Positions 30,030 to 39,530 of a stretch of 46,028 nucleotides of DNA are shown here, piece after piece. The DNA comes from a virus. Each line of letters opens with the position of its first letter. Position 1 is the first letter of the stretch. Location: positions 1 to 46,028 of the IMG/VR virus record IMGVR_UViG_3300035664_000025. The stretch is one strand, 5' to 3'. A program made the translations under genes and the position numbers. The notes beneath the pieces are model-generated. The model saw nothing but the letters and a program-made list of their open reading frames with translations. It was not told where the DNA came from and searched no databases.

Positions 30030-33000
30030 CTAGTACCCCTTATGTTGATGAAGAAGAACTGAAGCGCCTAGAAGCTGAAGCCCTTGCTGAAGAGCAGGCT
30101 TTACAACAGGCAGCTCCAGCTTACAGTCCTAAGACAGCTCCTGATACAATGTATAAGGAGGCTACACCAGCTCAGAATAAAGCAGCTGGTAATGTACAAC
30201 CTGTTAAGTCTCCCCAACAACAAGCTACCCAACAGCTTACTGGTGGTGGTCAACAACCACAGAAACCACTTAACCCTGGTAGTGGCTTTATGTATGGTAG
30301 TGGTGACCCTAATGCTACCCTTGGTGAAGATCTTGGTACCTATGCTCAACGCACCCTTGAGGGTCTTGGATCCGTTGGTATGGGTATCATTGACTTTGGT
30401 ATGGATGCCATTGGTCGTATTCCTGGTGCTGAGTGGATTGATGATACCTGGGATGCTAAGACTAAATTTAAGAACCCTGGCTTTCAAAAGGTAAGGGAAG
30501 TATCTTCTGTCCTTGTTCCTGCTATTGGTGTTGGCGCTGCATCACGTATTGGTACTGCTGGCATGGCTGGTGGTCCTGTTGCTCGTGGTCTCTCTTCTCT
30601 TGGTATTAACGTTGCTGGTGATGTTGCTATTAACGCTATCAGTGACCAATCTGAAGGTGAGACAGTATCGACGATTGTGAAAGAGGCAGCACCTTGGTTG
30701 CCTGTTCCTGATGCCCTTGTGGTGAAGGACACAGACTCTCCTGAAGCAAGGCGTCAGAAGAACATCTACGAATCAGCTGGTATTAGTATCGTTGGTGACA
30801 TCATTGGTTATTCCATGGCTGCAGGTCGTGGAGTGATGGATTGGTTTAAGCCTAATGATACAGCAGCTAAGGAGTTCATGTCCTCTGAGGTGGTGGTTAA
30901 CGCTGATGCTGCTACTGCTACTCGTTTGTCTGAGATCGATACTCAACGTATGGAACTCCAACAGCAGCTTGATCAAATAGCTGCTACCCCTGCTCTTGAT
31001 CCAGAGACACGTATAGCACAGCTGGAAATCATCAATGAATTAGATAGTCAGATCAAAGCATTAGATGGTGAATCTAGTAATCTCAGCCAACAGTACGCTA
31101 ACACTGGTGCATCAGATCTCACTGAGAGCCCTCTAGAATCGTTTGTAGAGCGTCAACAGGTAAGCCGTGATAGTCAGATCGATGAGGTAGGTAAGGGACG
31201 CCTTATGGACGATCCTGAAGGGGCTGGTGGTGTTGATCCAATGGTCACTCCTACTATGTTCCCTGAGGGTTCTACTGCTGCTCTTAGTATCCCTCCTGGT
31301 AATATCGCTCGTAACATGGCAGATACCACTGCTATCAAGCTAGGTAACACTAGTGGTACACCTGCTCCTATCCTTTCTGAGCGTGCTTACTATGACCTCA
31401 GTAAAGGCAATGCTGTATCCCGTAACCTTATCGAGGACCTAGCTGAAGGCACTCGTGCTACTGGTAGCTTTGATGCTATTGTTGATGGCTTTAGGTACAC
31501 CAAAGCTCAGATGAGTGATGGTGCCTGGAAGATCTACAATGACATCATCGGTACTGATAAGGTATCTGACCTCAAGAACCTCTTCCTTGATAACCGTGAT
31601 GTAAAGAACCTCCTTGATGGTCGTTCTATCAAGTACGTCAACGATGTCCAAGCAGAAGCTATTGGCTTTGCTATGCGTGAATTGACTGATAAGTACATCG
31701 GTCAAGTTGTTACTGAGACATCAGCTCGTGCTATGGATACCGTAGGACGTGAGATTGCCGATATCGCTGAGGGTTATAAGGCATTCCCTGAGAGTGCTGA
31801 CCTTAGCCGTACTACTGAGATGCTTGGTGATCGATTAGCCTTCCTTATGGAAGAGTATGCACTCAATAAGTACATCGCTGGTTGGTCACTTAAGAACCAA
31901 GATCGTTGGCAGAAGTTCCTCAAAGAAGCACCTGACAAAGAATCAGCTATTAGGCAGATCACTGAACAGTTTGACCTTAAGGTACAAGAGAAGAATCTCC
32001 AAGCCCAAGGCTATCGGGATATGATTCGTACTATTGCTAGGGATCGTCCTGATGCTGCTCAACCTTTGATTGATGCCTTTGCGTTAACTAGGGGTGATGT
32101 AGATACTCTTGATAAGCTGATGAAGTGGAGTGCTAAGCAACTTAGCCCCATGGGTCTTCTTAAGAGTGGTGATGAAGGTTTGAATGCCTTTGCACAAGGT
32201 GTATGGGCAGTTCGTTACAACAACATGCTGTCTGGTATCTCTGCTCTCAAAGCTATTACTGGTAACACTGTTGCTCTTACTCTTCGTACTAGTAACGCAT
32301 ATCTTGGTACTGGTATCGGTGCATTGATGGGTCGTAACACTGTTGATGATCTCCGTAAGGCTACCCATGTCTATGGCTCATTCTGGCAGACTAATAAGCG
32401 TGCACTGAACGATTCCTGGGATACGTTTAAGCGTACCTGGAACAATGGTAAGTGGGGCAATGATGGGCAGATGGACTTCCGTGAACTAGCACGTGAAGAC
32501 CTTGTTACTGACTACAACCCTAACCTTTGGGACACCTTGGCCGATATGGAACAGGTATGGGAGAAGGATGGTAACTGGGGTCGTCTTGCTCAATATCGCT
32601 TTGCTAGGTTCATGTATGACCTTGGTAACTGGCGGTGGTTTAAGTATGGCACCAATGCAATGATTAGTGCTGACTCCTTTGTACAGACTACTGTAGCCTC
32701 TCAGATGGCTCGTGCTAGGGCTTGGGATGAGATCTCTGGTATTGGCTATAAGGGAGCTGAGCTAGCCCAACAGCTGGCTAGAGCTGAGAAGATGGCTTAT
32801 GATGAGTCCTTCGATGCTCTCGGTAACCTTACCGACGCTGCTGCTAAGAATGCTGCTGGAGAGATTTCACTTAACCTTGACGATGAGACTGCTATGTGGT
32901 TGACTCGTGGTATTAATAAACTGCCTATCCTCAAGCCATTCTTCATGTTCCCCAAGACTGGCGTTAATGGTATCAAGGCTGCTATGTCTTACACACCTAT

Positions 33001-34237
33001 CGCCACTCTACCTGGTATGAACAGGTACTCCAAAGTACTGTGGGCTGGTGATGACATCGATAAGATCAAAGACGCTCTCATGGAGCACGGTATTGCGTAT
33101 GATGGTGTACCTAATGGTATGGCTATCTTCAAGGGCCTTGAGGCTGAATACCGTGGTCGTGTAGCCTTCGGTGCACTGCTGTCTTCCTCTATGCTTGGCT
33201 ATGCCCTTGGTGGTAACATCCGTGGTAATGGTCCTGTTAATGCTGGTGAGCGTAAGAAGCTCCGTGATAACTTTAACTGGCAACCTAAGACCATCAATGT
33301 TGCTGGTAAGTGGGTGAGCTATGCTGGCTATGAACCCCTTGATACTATCTTGACTCTTGTTGGTGACCTAGCTTACTACTCCCGTGACATTGGTTCTACT
33401 CTCACTGAGTCCTTCGTGGATAAGTTGGCGTGGACACTCTCTGCTACCTTTGTCAATAAGTCCTGGGTAGCTGGTCTTGAGCCTGTGGTAGCTGTTGCTA
33501 ACGGTGATGAAACTGCTATTACACGTTTCCTTGCTAATGAAGTACGAGCTGCTATCCCTATGTCCGGTGCGCTTGGTGTTGTCAATAATGCCATCACAAG
33601 CTCCCAGAAGGATATCTACAATGACCTCGTGGGTTATGTAACCAATAGGGTCCCTGGCTTCTCTAGTCAACTGCCTGAGCAGATTGATATCTACACAGGC
33701 AAGCCACTCAACGACATCGATAACCCAGTCCTGCGTGCTCTTAATGCTGTTAACCCAGTCAAAATTAGTGAAGGTACTGAGCCTTGGCGTCAGTGGCTTA
33801 TTGATAGCGGTTGGGATGGTGTTCAGATGATTCGTAAAGACTCTTCTGGTAATCATGAATACACCCCACAGGAACGTGAAGTACTGTATAAGTACATCGG
33901 TGAGCAGCAACTGTGGAAGGAGTTTGACAAACTCAGTAAGAACAAGAAGTATAACGATCAGCTAGATCGTATTCGTGCTATGCGTGTTCAGGGTCGTCCA
34001 TCTGAGGAGATCCAAGCAGCTCAAAGTGAAGTCTATTCAGTGATGAATGATATCATGTCTCAAGCTCAAAAAGCAGCTGAGATGCGTATGCAGCAAGAGA
34101 ATGAACCGATGTGGCGTTCTATTCAAGAATCCCTGACCAATAAGAACCTTATGAAACAGGGTCGTATTGATGACGCTGCCAGGGCTGCTGATCGTCGTAA
34201 AGCAGAGATTGAGCGACTAACCCAAATGTACCGATAA
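30026..34237 (+). CDS. Largest internal virion protein, T7 gp16-like
   Basis: A 1403-residue protein starting MTSTPYVDEEELKRLEAEAL, coupled to the upstream gene by an ATGA overlap. The N-terminus is acidic, then Gln/Pro-rich. Gly/Ala-rich hydrophobic stretches near residues 165-205 and 1045-1070 could insert into the membrane. A coiled-coil-like helix lies near residues 295-340. It lacks the transglycosylase domain that T7 gp16 (1318 residues) has at its start. It probably forms part of the ejected channel; position and size support that, sequence only weakly. Confidence 0.82.
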   Translation: MTSTPYVDEEELKRLEAEALAEEQALQQAAPAYSPKTAPDTMYKEATPAQNKAAGNVQPVKSPQQQATQQLTGGGQQPQKPLNPGSGFMYGSGDPNATLGEDLGTYAQRTLEGLGSVGMGIIDFGMDAIGRIPGAEWIDDTWDAKTKFKNPGFQKVREVSSVLVPAIGVGAASRIGTAGMAGGPVARGLSSLGINVAGDVAINAISDQSEGETVSTIVKEAAPWLPVPDALVVKDTDSPEARRQKNIYESAGISIVGDIIGYSMAAGRGVMDWFKPNDTAAKEFMSSEVVVNADAATATRLSEIDTQRMELQQQLDQIAATPALDPETRIAQLEIINELDSQIKALDGESSNLSQQYANTGASDLTESPLESFVERQQVSRDSQIDEVGKGRLMDDPEGAGGVDPMVTPTMFPEGSTAALSIPPGNIARNMADTTAIKLGNTSGTPAPILSERAYYDLSKGNAVSRNLIEDLAEGTRATGSFDAIVDGFRYTKAQMSDGAWKIYNDIIGTDKVSDLKNLFLDNRDVKNLLDGRSIKYVNDVQAEAIGFAMRELTDKYIGQVVTETSARAMDTVGREIADIAEGYKAFPESADLSRTTEMLGDRLAFLMEEYALNKYIAGWSLKNQDRWQKFLKEAPDKESAIRQITEQFDLKVQEKNLQAQGYRDMIRTIARDRPDAAQPLIDAFALTRGDVDTLDKLMKWSAKQLSPMGLLKSGDEGLNAFAQGVWAVRYNNMLSGISALKAITGNTVALTLRTSNAYLGTGIGALMGRNTVDDLRKATHVYGSFWQTNKRALNDSWDTFKRTWNNGKWGNDGQMDFRELAREDLVTDYNPNLWDTLADMEQVWEKDGNWGRLAQYRFARFMYDLGNWRWFKYGTNAMISADSFVQTTVASQMARARAWDEISGIGYKGAELAQQLARAEKMAYDESFDALGNLTDAAAKNAAGEISLNLDDETAMWLTRGINKLPILKPFFMFPKTGVNGIKAAMSYTPIATLPGMNRYSKVLWAGDDIDKIKDALMEHGIAYDGVPNGMAIFKGLEAEYRGRVAFGALLSSSMLGYALGGNIRGNGPVNAGERKKLRDNFNWQPKTINVAGKWVSYAGYEPLDTILTLVGDLAYYSRDIGSTLTESFVDKLAWTLSATFVNKSWVAGLEPVVAVANGDETAITRFLANEVRAAIPMSGALGVVNNAITSSQKDIYNDLVGYVTNRVPGFSSQLPEQIDIYTGKPLNDIDNPVLRALNAVNPVKISEGTEPWRQWLIDSGWDGVQMIRKDSSGNHEYTPQEREVLYKYIGEQQLWKEFDKLSKNKKYNDQLDRIRAMRVQGRPSEEIQAAQSEVYSVMNDIMSQAQKAAEMRMQQENEPMWRSIQESLTNKNLMKQGRIDDAARAADRRKAEIERLTQMYR

Positions 34238-34243
34238 CCCTAA

Positions 34244-36772
34244 ATGGCAACTACACAAAATACATTCACTGGTAATGGGTCCAACTTGGGACCCTTTTCT
34301 TTTACCTTTAAGTGGCTTGAATCTACTGATATTAAGGTTACTGTTGGTGGAGTACTGAAAACTGCAGGTACTCACTATAACCTACAGAGCCTTAACTATA
34401 CAACTAAGACAGGTGGTCAGGTTCTATTTACTGCAGGTAATGCACCTGCTAATGGAACCTCCATTCGTATCTATCGTGATACTGATGATGAGGCACTGTC
34501 AGCTGTCTTCTCTTCTGGTTCTGCTATTCGAGCTAAGGACCTGAACGATAACTTCACGCAGAACCTGTACGTTACACAGGAAGTCAATAACAACTCCTTT
34601 AATGTTGATGGTTCTAACCCAATGGTTGGTCCAATCAATATGAATGGGTTCCAAATTGATAACCTTGCGGCACCAACATCTGATACTGATGCCGTCAATA
34701 GGGCATATGTAAACGACATTGTGGCTAATGGAATTGGAGATGGAGACAAGGGCGATATTGTTGTTTCTGGTTCCGGTACAACATTTACTATCGATTCTGG
34801 TGTTATCACAAACTCCAAAGTAAACGCTAGTGCGGGAATTGTATCCTCTAAACTTGCGTTCACACAGGCTGGTACTGGTGCTATGCAGCGCACCGTTGAA
34901 TCAAAGCTGCGAGATGTGGTGAGTGTTAAGGACTTCGGTGCTGTTGGTGATGGGGTGGCGGATGACACTTTGGCCATTAACCGAGCAACTAAGTACGTTG
35001 CCAACCTAGGTGGTGGCACTGTTTATTATCCCCCTGGCACCTATAAAATTACCAGGGCTATTCGTCTAGACAACTACGATATAGAAACTTTTACGTATTC
35101 AGGCCCACCTCGACTTAATGTGGTACACCTAGGAGCAGGCCGTGATTCTACAACTATCAAAGCAAGTGGTTTTTGGACTAATATTTTTAGTAGTTTTCCT
35201 GAACCATTTATACCTTTCAATAATGTTCTTCCAGCAGTAAAAGACCCTACTACGCCTGGTGTCGTACCAGCCGATCAGTTTATTTATGTAGCAGAAAACA
35301 TTGTTATCGAAGGATTCACCTTAGATTGTGATTACAATACTAATGTGGATGGAGGTACAACCTATGGGCCAAACTATGCAACATGGGGCGGCACTTGGCC
35401 AAACAACACTACTGGTGCATCAATTTGGGCTGCTGACAACTATCAATATCCAATTTATGCTAGAGACGTTCGTGGCTTACTGATTAAAAACTGCCGCATT
35501 AAAAACAGTTGGTACAATGGTATAGAAATTTATCGTTGCGATGAAGTACAAATTGTTGATAACATAATTCAAAACTGCGGAGACAAGGCTAACTATCTTG
35601 GGTATTATTCTGGTATTGAGTTTGATGATAGCGAAAATAGCTGCCTTGTTACTGGAAACATAATTAAAAATACTGGAACAGGACTATTGTCCAATGGAGG
35701 AGTTTATGCATACTCTTGGAATGCAGTTCAAGGGATAATTGTAGCTAATAATGTTTTTGATACAACACGCAATGAGGGTATTTATATATTTGATTGGGTT
35801 GCTGGCTGGCAAATAAACAACAACGAATTTGTTAAAATTGGTGGAAATGGTATTGACATAGCAACTAATGCTCCGCAGGTTTCAGGCTTCAATGCACAAT
35901 ATCATAAAATTTCAAACAATTTAATTCGCAGCTATAATACCAAGAACACAGCGGGTGCTATCGGCATTAGGGCAACTGGAGGCAGCAACACGATTACAGA
36001 TAATTCCATCTTCTTGGAAAGCTCAAGTGTTACCAATAATACATGGGGCATCATTGGTCAAGATGCAAGTGTTTCACTTCCCGCAGGATCTAGTAGAGGG
36101 ATTTTAATTGCTAACAATTTTCTTTCTGGAAGATTTCCAGCAACGTCTGAACTTAACGGCGGGGGCATAAATGTTTCAGCCGTCAATTCTCATGTAACTG
36201 GTAACACTATTATCTCTACTAGCAATGTTGCTCGTACGGCAATTTTAATCAATGCTGATGATGTTACGGTTACAGATAACAATATTCGCGGTTCATGGTT
36301 GAGTGGTTCAGGCAAGAAGGCGATTTATTTTAATACAGGATTTAGGCCATATGTAAAAGATGCAAAATTTGAGTCACTTTTAGATATATCTACTGGTGCA
36401 GCTAGGACTTCCTTGATTGGTTCAAACACTGTTAATTTTACAAGTTTTACGCCAACAACATTTGACAACCGTGGTGAATTTAACACTGGAACAAATGCTT
36501 TTGTTGCTGACATGCCTGGGTTATATAAATTTACAGCAGAAGTAAATATCAGTTCTAGTCCTAATGTTGTTATTGCTGTTTTTGTAAGGAACGGTTCTAC
36601 ACCTTTTGGCAGAGCAATTGTAGATTCTACTGGACGCTGTAGCCTTTCTTTGTCAGCTTTTATTTCATTGTCTAATGGAGATTCAGTTACTTTAAATACT
36701 AACTGTTCTAGTACTTATACGGTTGACGCAGACACCCATATGAACGTTACATTTATCCGACAACTTACTTAA
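34244..36772 (+). CDS. Tail fibre with pectate-lyase-like beta-helix and C1q-like tip
   Basis: An 842-residue receptor-binding protein. Residues 1-160 match the T7 gp17 tail-attachment domain (FTGNGSNLGPFSFTF, GTSIRIYRDTDDEALS, AIRAKDLNDNFTQNLY). From about 232, VSVKDFGAVGDGVADDT and GGTVYYPPGTYKI open a right-handed beta-helix of the pectate-lyase 3 type, possibly cutting host surface glycans. The last 110 residues form a C1q/TNF-like barrel (FTPTTFDNRGEFNTG, MPGLYKFTAEV) suited to trimer formation and ligand binding. From about 35050 the DNA is visibly richer in A and T than the flanking virion genes, suggesting exchange of the host-binding part. Confidence 0.9.
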   Translation: MATTQNTFTGNGSNLGPFSFTFKWLESTDIKVTVGGVLKTAGTHYNLQSLNYTTKTGGQVLFTAGNAPANGTSIRIYRDTDDEALSAVFSSGSAIRAKDLNDNFTQNLYVTQEVNNNSFNVDGSNPMVGPINMNGFQIDNLAAPTSDTDAVNRAYVNDIVANGIGDGDKGDIVVSGSGTTFTIDSGVITNSKVNASAGIVSSKLAFTQAGTGAMQRTVESKLRDVVSVKDFGAVGDGVADDTLAINRATKYVANLGGGTVYYPPGTYKITRAIRLDNYDIETFTYSGPPRLNVVHLGAGRDSTTIKASGFWTNIFSSFPEPFIPFNNVLPAVKDPTTPGVVPADQFIYVAENIVIEGFTLDCDYNTNVDGGTTYGPNYATWGGTWPNNTTGASIWAADNYQYPIYARDVRGLLIKNCRIKNSWYNGIEIYRCDEVQIVDNIIQNCGDKANYLGYYSGIEFDDSENSCLVTGNIIKNTGTGLLSNGGVYAYSWNAVQGIIVANNVFDTTRNEGIYIFDWVAGWQINNNEFVKIGGNGIDIATNAPQVSGFNAQYHKISNNLIRSYNTKNTAGAIGIRATGGSNTITDNSIFLESSSVTNNTWGIIGQDASVSLPAGSSRGILIANNFLSGRFPATSELNGGGINVSAVNSHVTGNTIISTSNVARTAILINADDVTVTDNNIRGSWLSGSGKKAIYFNTGFRPYVKDAKFESLLDISTGAARTSLIGSNTVNFTSFTPTTFDNRGEFNTGTNAFVADMPGLYKFTAEVNISSSPNVVIAVFVRNGSTPFGRAIVDSTGRCSLSLSAFISLSNGDSVTLNTNCSSTYTVDADTHMNVTFIRQLT

Positions 36773-36774
36773 TT

Positions 36775-37038
36775 ATGGCCCTCACTAAAACCAGCACTCT
36801 TGTAAATAACTTTCAAGAGTTTTCAATCTTTGAAGATGCCTATTTAAAGGTGACTTCTTTCAGTGGTTCTAAGGAAACTATCTCTTTTGCGCTGGGAATT
36901 TTTAAGGAGAAAGGTGGAGCCCTGCTTAAAAAGCAAGAGTACGTTTTTGCTATTGACCTTGACGGTCCCAACCCGATTAAACAAGCCTACCTGCACCTCA
37001 AAACTCTTCCTGAATTCGCTGGCGCTACCGATTGCTGA
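36775..37038 (+). CDS. Hypothetical protein after tail fibre
   Basis: An 87-residue protein starting MALTKTSTLVNNFQEFSIFE, beta-rich in the first half (YLKVTSFSGSKETISF), then a Lys-rich strand pair and a helix ending LPEFAGATDC. It begins two bases after the tail-fibre stop. It could be a small tail or fibre accessory protein; no family is recognised. Confidence 0.65.
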   Translation: MALTKTSTLVNNFQEFSIFEDAYLKVTSFSGSKETISFALGIFKEKGGALLKKQEYVFAIDLDGPNPIKQAYLHLKTLPEFAGATDC

Positions 37039-37040
37039 TC

Positions 37041-37247
37041 ATGATCACCATTCTAGGCATCAAAGTGTCCTATGAGACGCTTGCCTTCTTTATCCTTTTT
37101 ATCGCTTCTGAGTATCTAGGTATGACTAAGAAGCGTCGTTCCAACAGCGTTACCCAGGCCATCTCTATGGCTGCTGCTTACTTCAGCAAGACACGTACTG
37201 AGGATGACACAGTGCGTCGTATTCGTCGTACGTTTAGAGGGAAGTAA
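37041..37247 (+). CDS. Small membrane protein, candidate holin
   Basis: A 68-residue protein with one hydrophobic segment at residues about 10-27 (YETLAFFILFIASEYLG), then a basic tail (KKRRSNSVTQA, RRIRRTFRGK). Holins of T7 (gp17.5, 67 residues) have the same size, single helix and charged tail, and the gene lies directly before the endolysin. The role is inferred from that, as holins vary widely. The ATG is two bases after the previous stop. Confidence 0.65.
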   Translation: MITILGIKVSYETLAFFILFIASEYLGMTKKRRSNSVTQAISMAAAYFSKTRTEDDTVRRIRRTFRGK

Positions 37248-37252
37248 TCACC

Positions 37253-38221
37253 ATGGTACTGCTGTCTGTTAAGCAGTACTACCCCCAAACAGATAGTGCA
37301 ACAGGTCATGGAGATCGGATGTGCTTTAGCTCCACGTGTGCTATGGCTGTCAAGTATCTCCTACCTGATGCCCTCAAGGGTAGTAATGCTGATGATGATT
37401 ACCTCCGTACAGTGCTGAAGTATGGAGATACTACAACCTCTACAAGTCAAGTCAAAGCCTGTCAGCAGTATGGTGTCTTTGCTTCTTTCTACACCAATGG
37501 CACACGTCAAAACCTTATTAACGAACTTAAGAACGGCTATCCAGTTGCGACTGGTATCCTCCATAAGGGACATGTATCTAACCCCGTTGGTGGTGGGCAC
37601 TGGATGCTACTCATCGGTGACACGGGAGAACATGGTGTCTTCCATGACCCCTACGGTGAGATGGATAACGTCAACGGAGGGTACGTTACTATTGGTAAGG
37701 GAGGTGAAGACGTTAGCTACTCCTGGAAGAACTGGCTACCTCGTTGGGAAGTAGAAGGTCAAGGTACTGGCTGGTTTATGACTTTCAGACCTACTAACAC
37801 GCCACAACCTACCACTACCGTTACTAACACCTGGGAGGGAGTGATCACTGCAGCCTCTAAGGCAGGTGCTAAGTTCCCGCAAGTAGTAGCTGCTCAGTGG
37901 GCATTAGAGAGTGGTTGGGGTAAGCATACCTCCGGTACCCATAACTACTTTGGTCTTAAGGGTTCTGGTACTGACCATGAGACAAAGGAGTTCATTGATG
38001 GTAAGTGGATCACCATTACTGCTGGTTTCCTTAACTTCCCTGATCTACAATCCTGTGTGTCGTACTTAGTTCAACGCTGGTACAAGGACTACAAAACCTA
38101 TAGGGGAGTCAACCGTGCCTCTTCCATAGAGGAGTGTTGTAGGCTTTTAGTCCAAGAGAGATACGCCACCGATCCTGACTATAGCACTAAACTGATAAAC
38201 ATCATCAACCAAAAGAAATGA
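37253..38221 (+). CDS. Endolysin: C39-like peptidase plus GH73 glucosaminidase
   Basis: A 322-residue two-domain lysin. Residues 1-180 look like a C39-type papain-fold peptidase, with Cys24 (RMCFSSTCAM), His116 (GGGHWMLLIGD) and Asp132 (HDPYGE) as catalytic triad. A Thr/Pro linker at 182-192 leads to a GH73 glucosaminidase, KFPQVVAAQWALESGWGKHT with catalytic Glu219 and HNYFGLKG. One domain cuts peptide cross-links and the other glycan strands, to burst the cell. The GH73 part is closely similar to that in the 996-residue virion protein. ATGA overlap with the next gene. Confidence 0.9.
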   Translation: MVLLSVKQYYPQTDSATGHGDRMCFSSTCAMAVKYLLPDALKGSNADDDYLRTVLKYGDTTTSTSQVKACQQYGVFASFYTNGTRQNLINELKNGYPVATGILHKGHVSNPVGGGHWMLLIGDTGEHGVFHDPYGEMDNVNGGYVTIGKGGEDVSYSWKNWLPRWEVEGQGTGWFMTFRPTNTPQPTTTVTNTWEGVITAASKAGAKFPQVVAAQWALESGWGKHTSGTHNYFGLKGSGTDHETKEFIDGKWITITAGFLNFPDLQSCVSYLVQRWYKDYKTYRGVNRASSIEECCRLLVQERYATDPDYSTKLINIINQKK

Positions 38222-38463
38222 TTGAAGCAGCTGTTACAGGGGTTATTTCCCTTGTTATCGGTGTTAGCGGTGGCGTCTTGGCTATCAATTCACGATCTAC
38301 CTCACGTATGGATCAAATTGACAAGCGTATTGACGGTGTTGAATTACGTCTAGCTGAGAAGTACGTACCACGACAAGAGCTAGCTAACGCCTTACAAAAG
38401 ATGGAGGATCACATGATCCGCATCGAAAATAAACTAGATCAAATCGTACTACGTAATGGCTAA
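38218..38463 (+). CDS. Membrane-anchored coiled-coil protein, possible Rz-like spanin or holin
   Basis: An 81-residue protein with an N-terminal membrane helix at about 5-23 (AVTGVISLVIGVSGGVLAI) and a Glu/Lys-rich coiled coil (RMDQIDKRIDGVELRLAEKY, MIRIENKLDQIVL). This is the shape of inner-membrane spanins such as T7 gp18.5, and it sits in the lysis module coupled to the endolysin. T7 gp18.5 is longer, so a holin role is possible. Confidence 0.6.
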   Translation: MIEAAVTGVISLVIGVSGGVLAINSRSTSRMDQIDKRIDGVELRLAEKYVPRQELANALQKMEDHMIRIENKLDQIVLRNG

Positions 38464-38707
38464 CAAAAAAGCAACGGAGGACATGTTTAATGAACTCCAT
38501 AACATTGTCACCAAAGAGCTTCTAGACCGAATTAAAAGCGGTGAAGCCTCCACTGCTGACCTTAAAGCAGCTTGTGATTGGTTGACTAAAAACGACATCA
38601 GCGGTGTTGCTTATGATGGTAACCCCCTTGATAAACTAGCAACCATCATGCCTAAGGTAGACCCTGAACTTATCCAAAAGAGGTTATATGGCAGGTCGCA
38701 CGTCTAG
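38456..38707 (+). CDS. Terminase small subunit (T7 gp18-like)
   Basis: An 83-residue DNA maturase A that recognises phage DNA for packaging. ELLDRIKSGEASTADLKAA and CDWLTKNDISGVAYDGNPL match the gp18 helix-turn-helix pattern (89 residues in T7). It overlaps the preceding gene by eight bases and the next by 20. The large subunit lies 3.8 kb downstream, separated from it by accessory genes, unlike T7 where the two are close. Confidence 0.88.
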   Translation: MANKKATEDMFNELHNIVTKELLDRIKSGEASTADLKAACDWLTKNDISGVAYDGNPLDKLATIMPKVDPELIQKRLYGRSHV

Positions 38708-38942
38708 TTACTACAAGAATAACCCTAAAGCTAAGGCTAAGCGTCTTAAGCAACAAGCCGAATACAATCGGACAAAGGAGGGTCTTAAGATCCGTACTAA
38801 CGCTAATAAACTGAACCGTAAGCTTGGTACTTATGGTAATGGTGACGGTAAAGATGCCAGCCACACGGGTCCTAATAAGGGCAAGTTAGAGTCCCCGAAG
38901 GCTAATCGTACTCGACCTCGTCGGGGTAAGAAGTATGGCTGA
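38688..38942 (+). CDS. Conserved basic phage protein
   Basis: An 84-residue very basic protein starting MAGRTSSYYKNNPKAKAKRL. Features: a Lys-rich N-terminal helix, KLNRKLGTYGNGDGKDASH and RTRPRRGKKYG at the end. The GDGKDASH motif is common in hypothetical proteins of T7-like cyanophages and marine phages. DNA or RNA binding is likely from charge. Function unknown. Confidence 0.75.
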   Translation: MAGRTSSYYKNNPKAKAKRLKQQAEYNRTKEGLKIRTNANKLNRKLGTYGNGDGKDASHTGPNKGKLESPKANRTRPRRGKKYG

Positions 38943-39522
38943 GGCGTTGAAGATTAAACCGTCTCCACAGATTGCTCGTACCCTTAAGTTACTGACTGAC
39001 GGTACGATGTCTAAGTGGAGTAATGGTCGTATCCCCAAACTAACTAGGGACCAAGCCATTGGTTTCACGGCTAACCTTATCCAAGAGACTGGATCTGCTG
39101 ACCTTAGTAACCTTGATGTTGTCGAGGGTGGCAGTGGGGCAGGTCGTGGTGCTGGGCAATTCACTGGTGTTAGGCGTACTGCTTATGACCAGTGGGCCAG
39201 CAGGTATCCAAACAGGAATAACCCTGATGCTCAACTACAGTACATGGCTAAGGAGTACCGTGGTGATTACGATCCCAATGGTAACTCATTAGTCGGGTAC
39301 ACACAGTCCTTTGAACGTGCTCCTACAAAAGGTACGCCACAAGAGCAAGCAGTGTACTTCAGTAGGAACTACTTCAGGCCTGGTGAGCCACACGAGGATC
39401 GCCGTGCTAACTATGCACAGCAACTCAATCAAGCGTATCCAATTGCTGCTCCCATGTCAATTAAACCTAAACCAAAGGCCAACCAACCAATGAAGATCTT
39501 TGGTGTGACTCTTCCTTTTTAA
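38935..39522 (+). CDS. Phage-tail-lysozyme-like muralytic protein
   Basis: A 195-residue protein. The region GFTANLIQETGSADLSNLDV, then GAGRGAGQFTGVRRTAYDQW fits the phage lysozyme (Phage_lysozyme2) pattern, with Glu in IQET as the likely catalytic acid and GxGQxTGxRR typical of the family. It ends PMKIFGVTLPF after a Lys/Pro-rich linker. It could help cell entry as a virion enzyme or add to lysis. It overlaps the previous gene by eight bases. Confidence 0.75.
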   Translation: MAEALKIKPSPQIARTLKLLTDGTMSKWSNGRIPKLTRDQAIGFTANLIQETGSADLSNLDVVEGGSGAGRGAGQFTGVRRTAYDQWASRYPNRNNPDAQLQYMAKEYRGDYDPNGNSLVGYTQSFERAPTKGTPQEQAVYFSRNYFRPGEPHEDRRANYAQQLNQAYPIAAPMSIKPKPKANQPMKIFGVTLPF

Positions 39523-39530
39523 TCAGTAAT

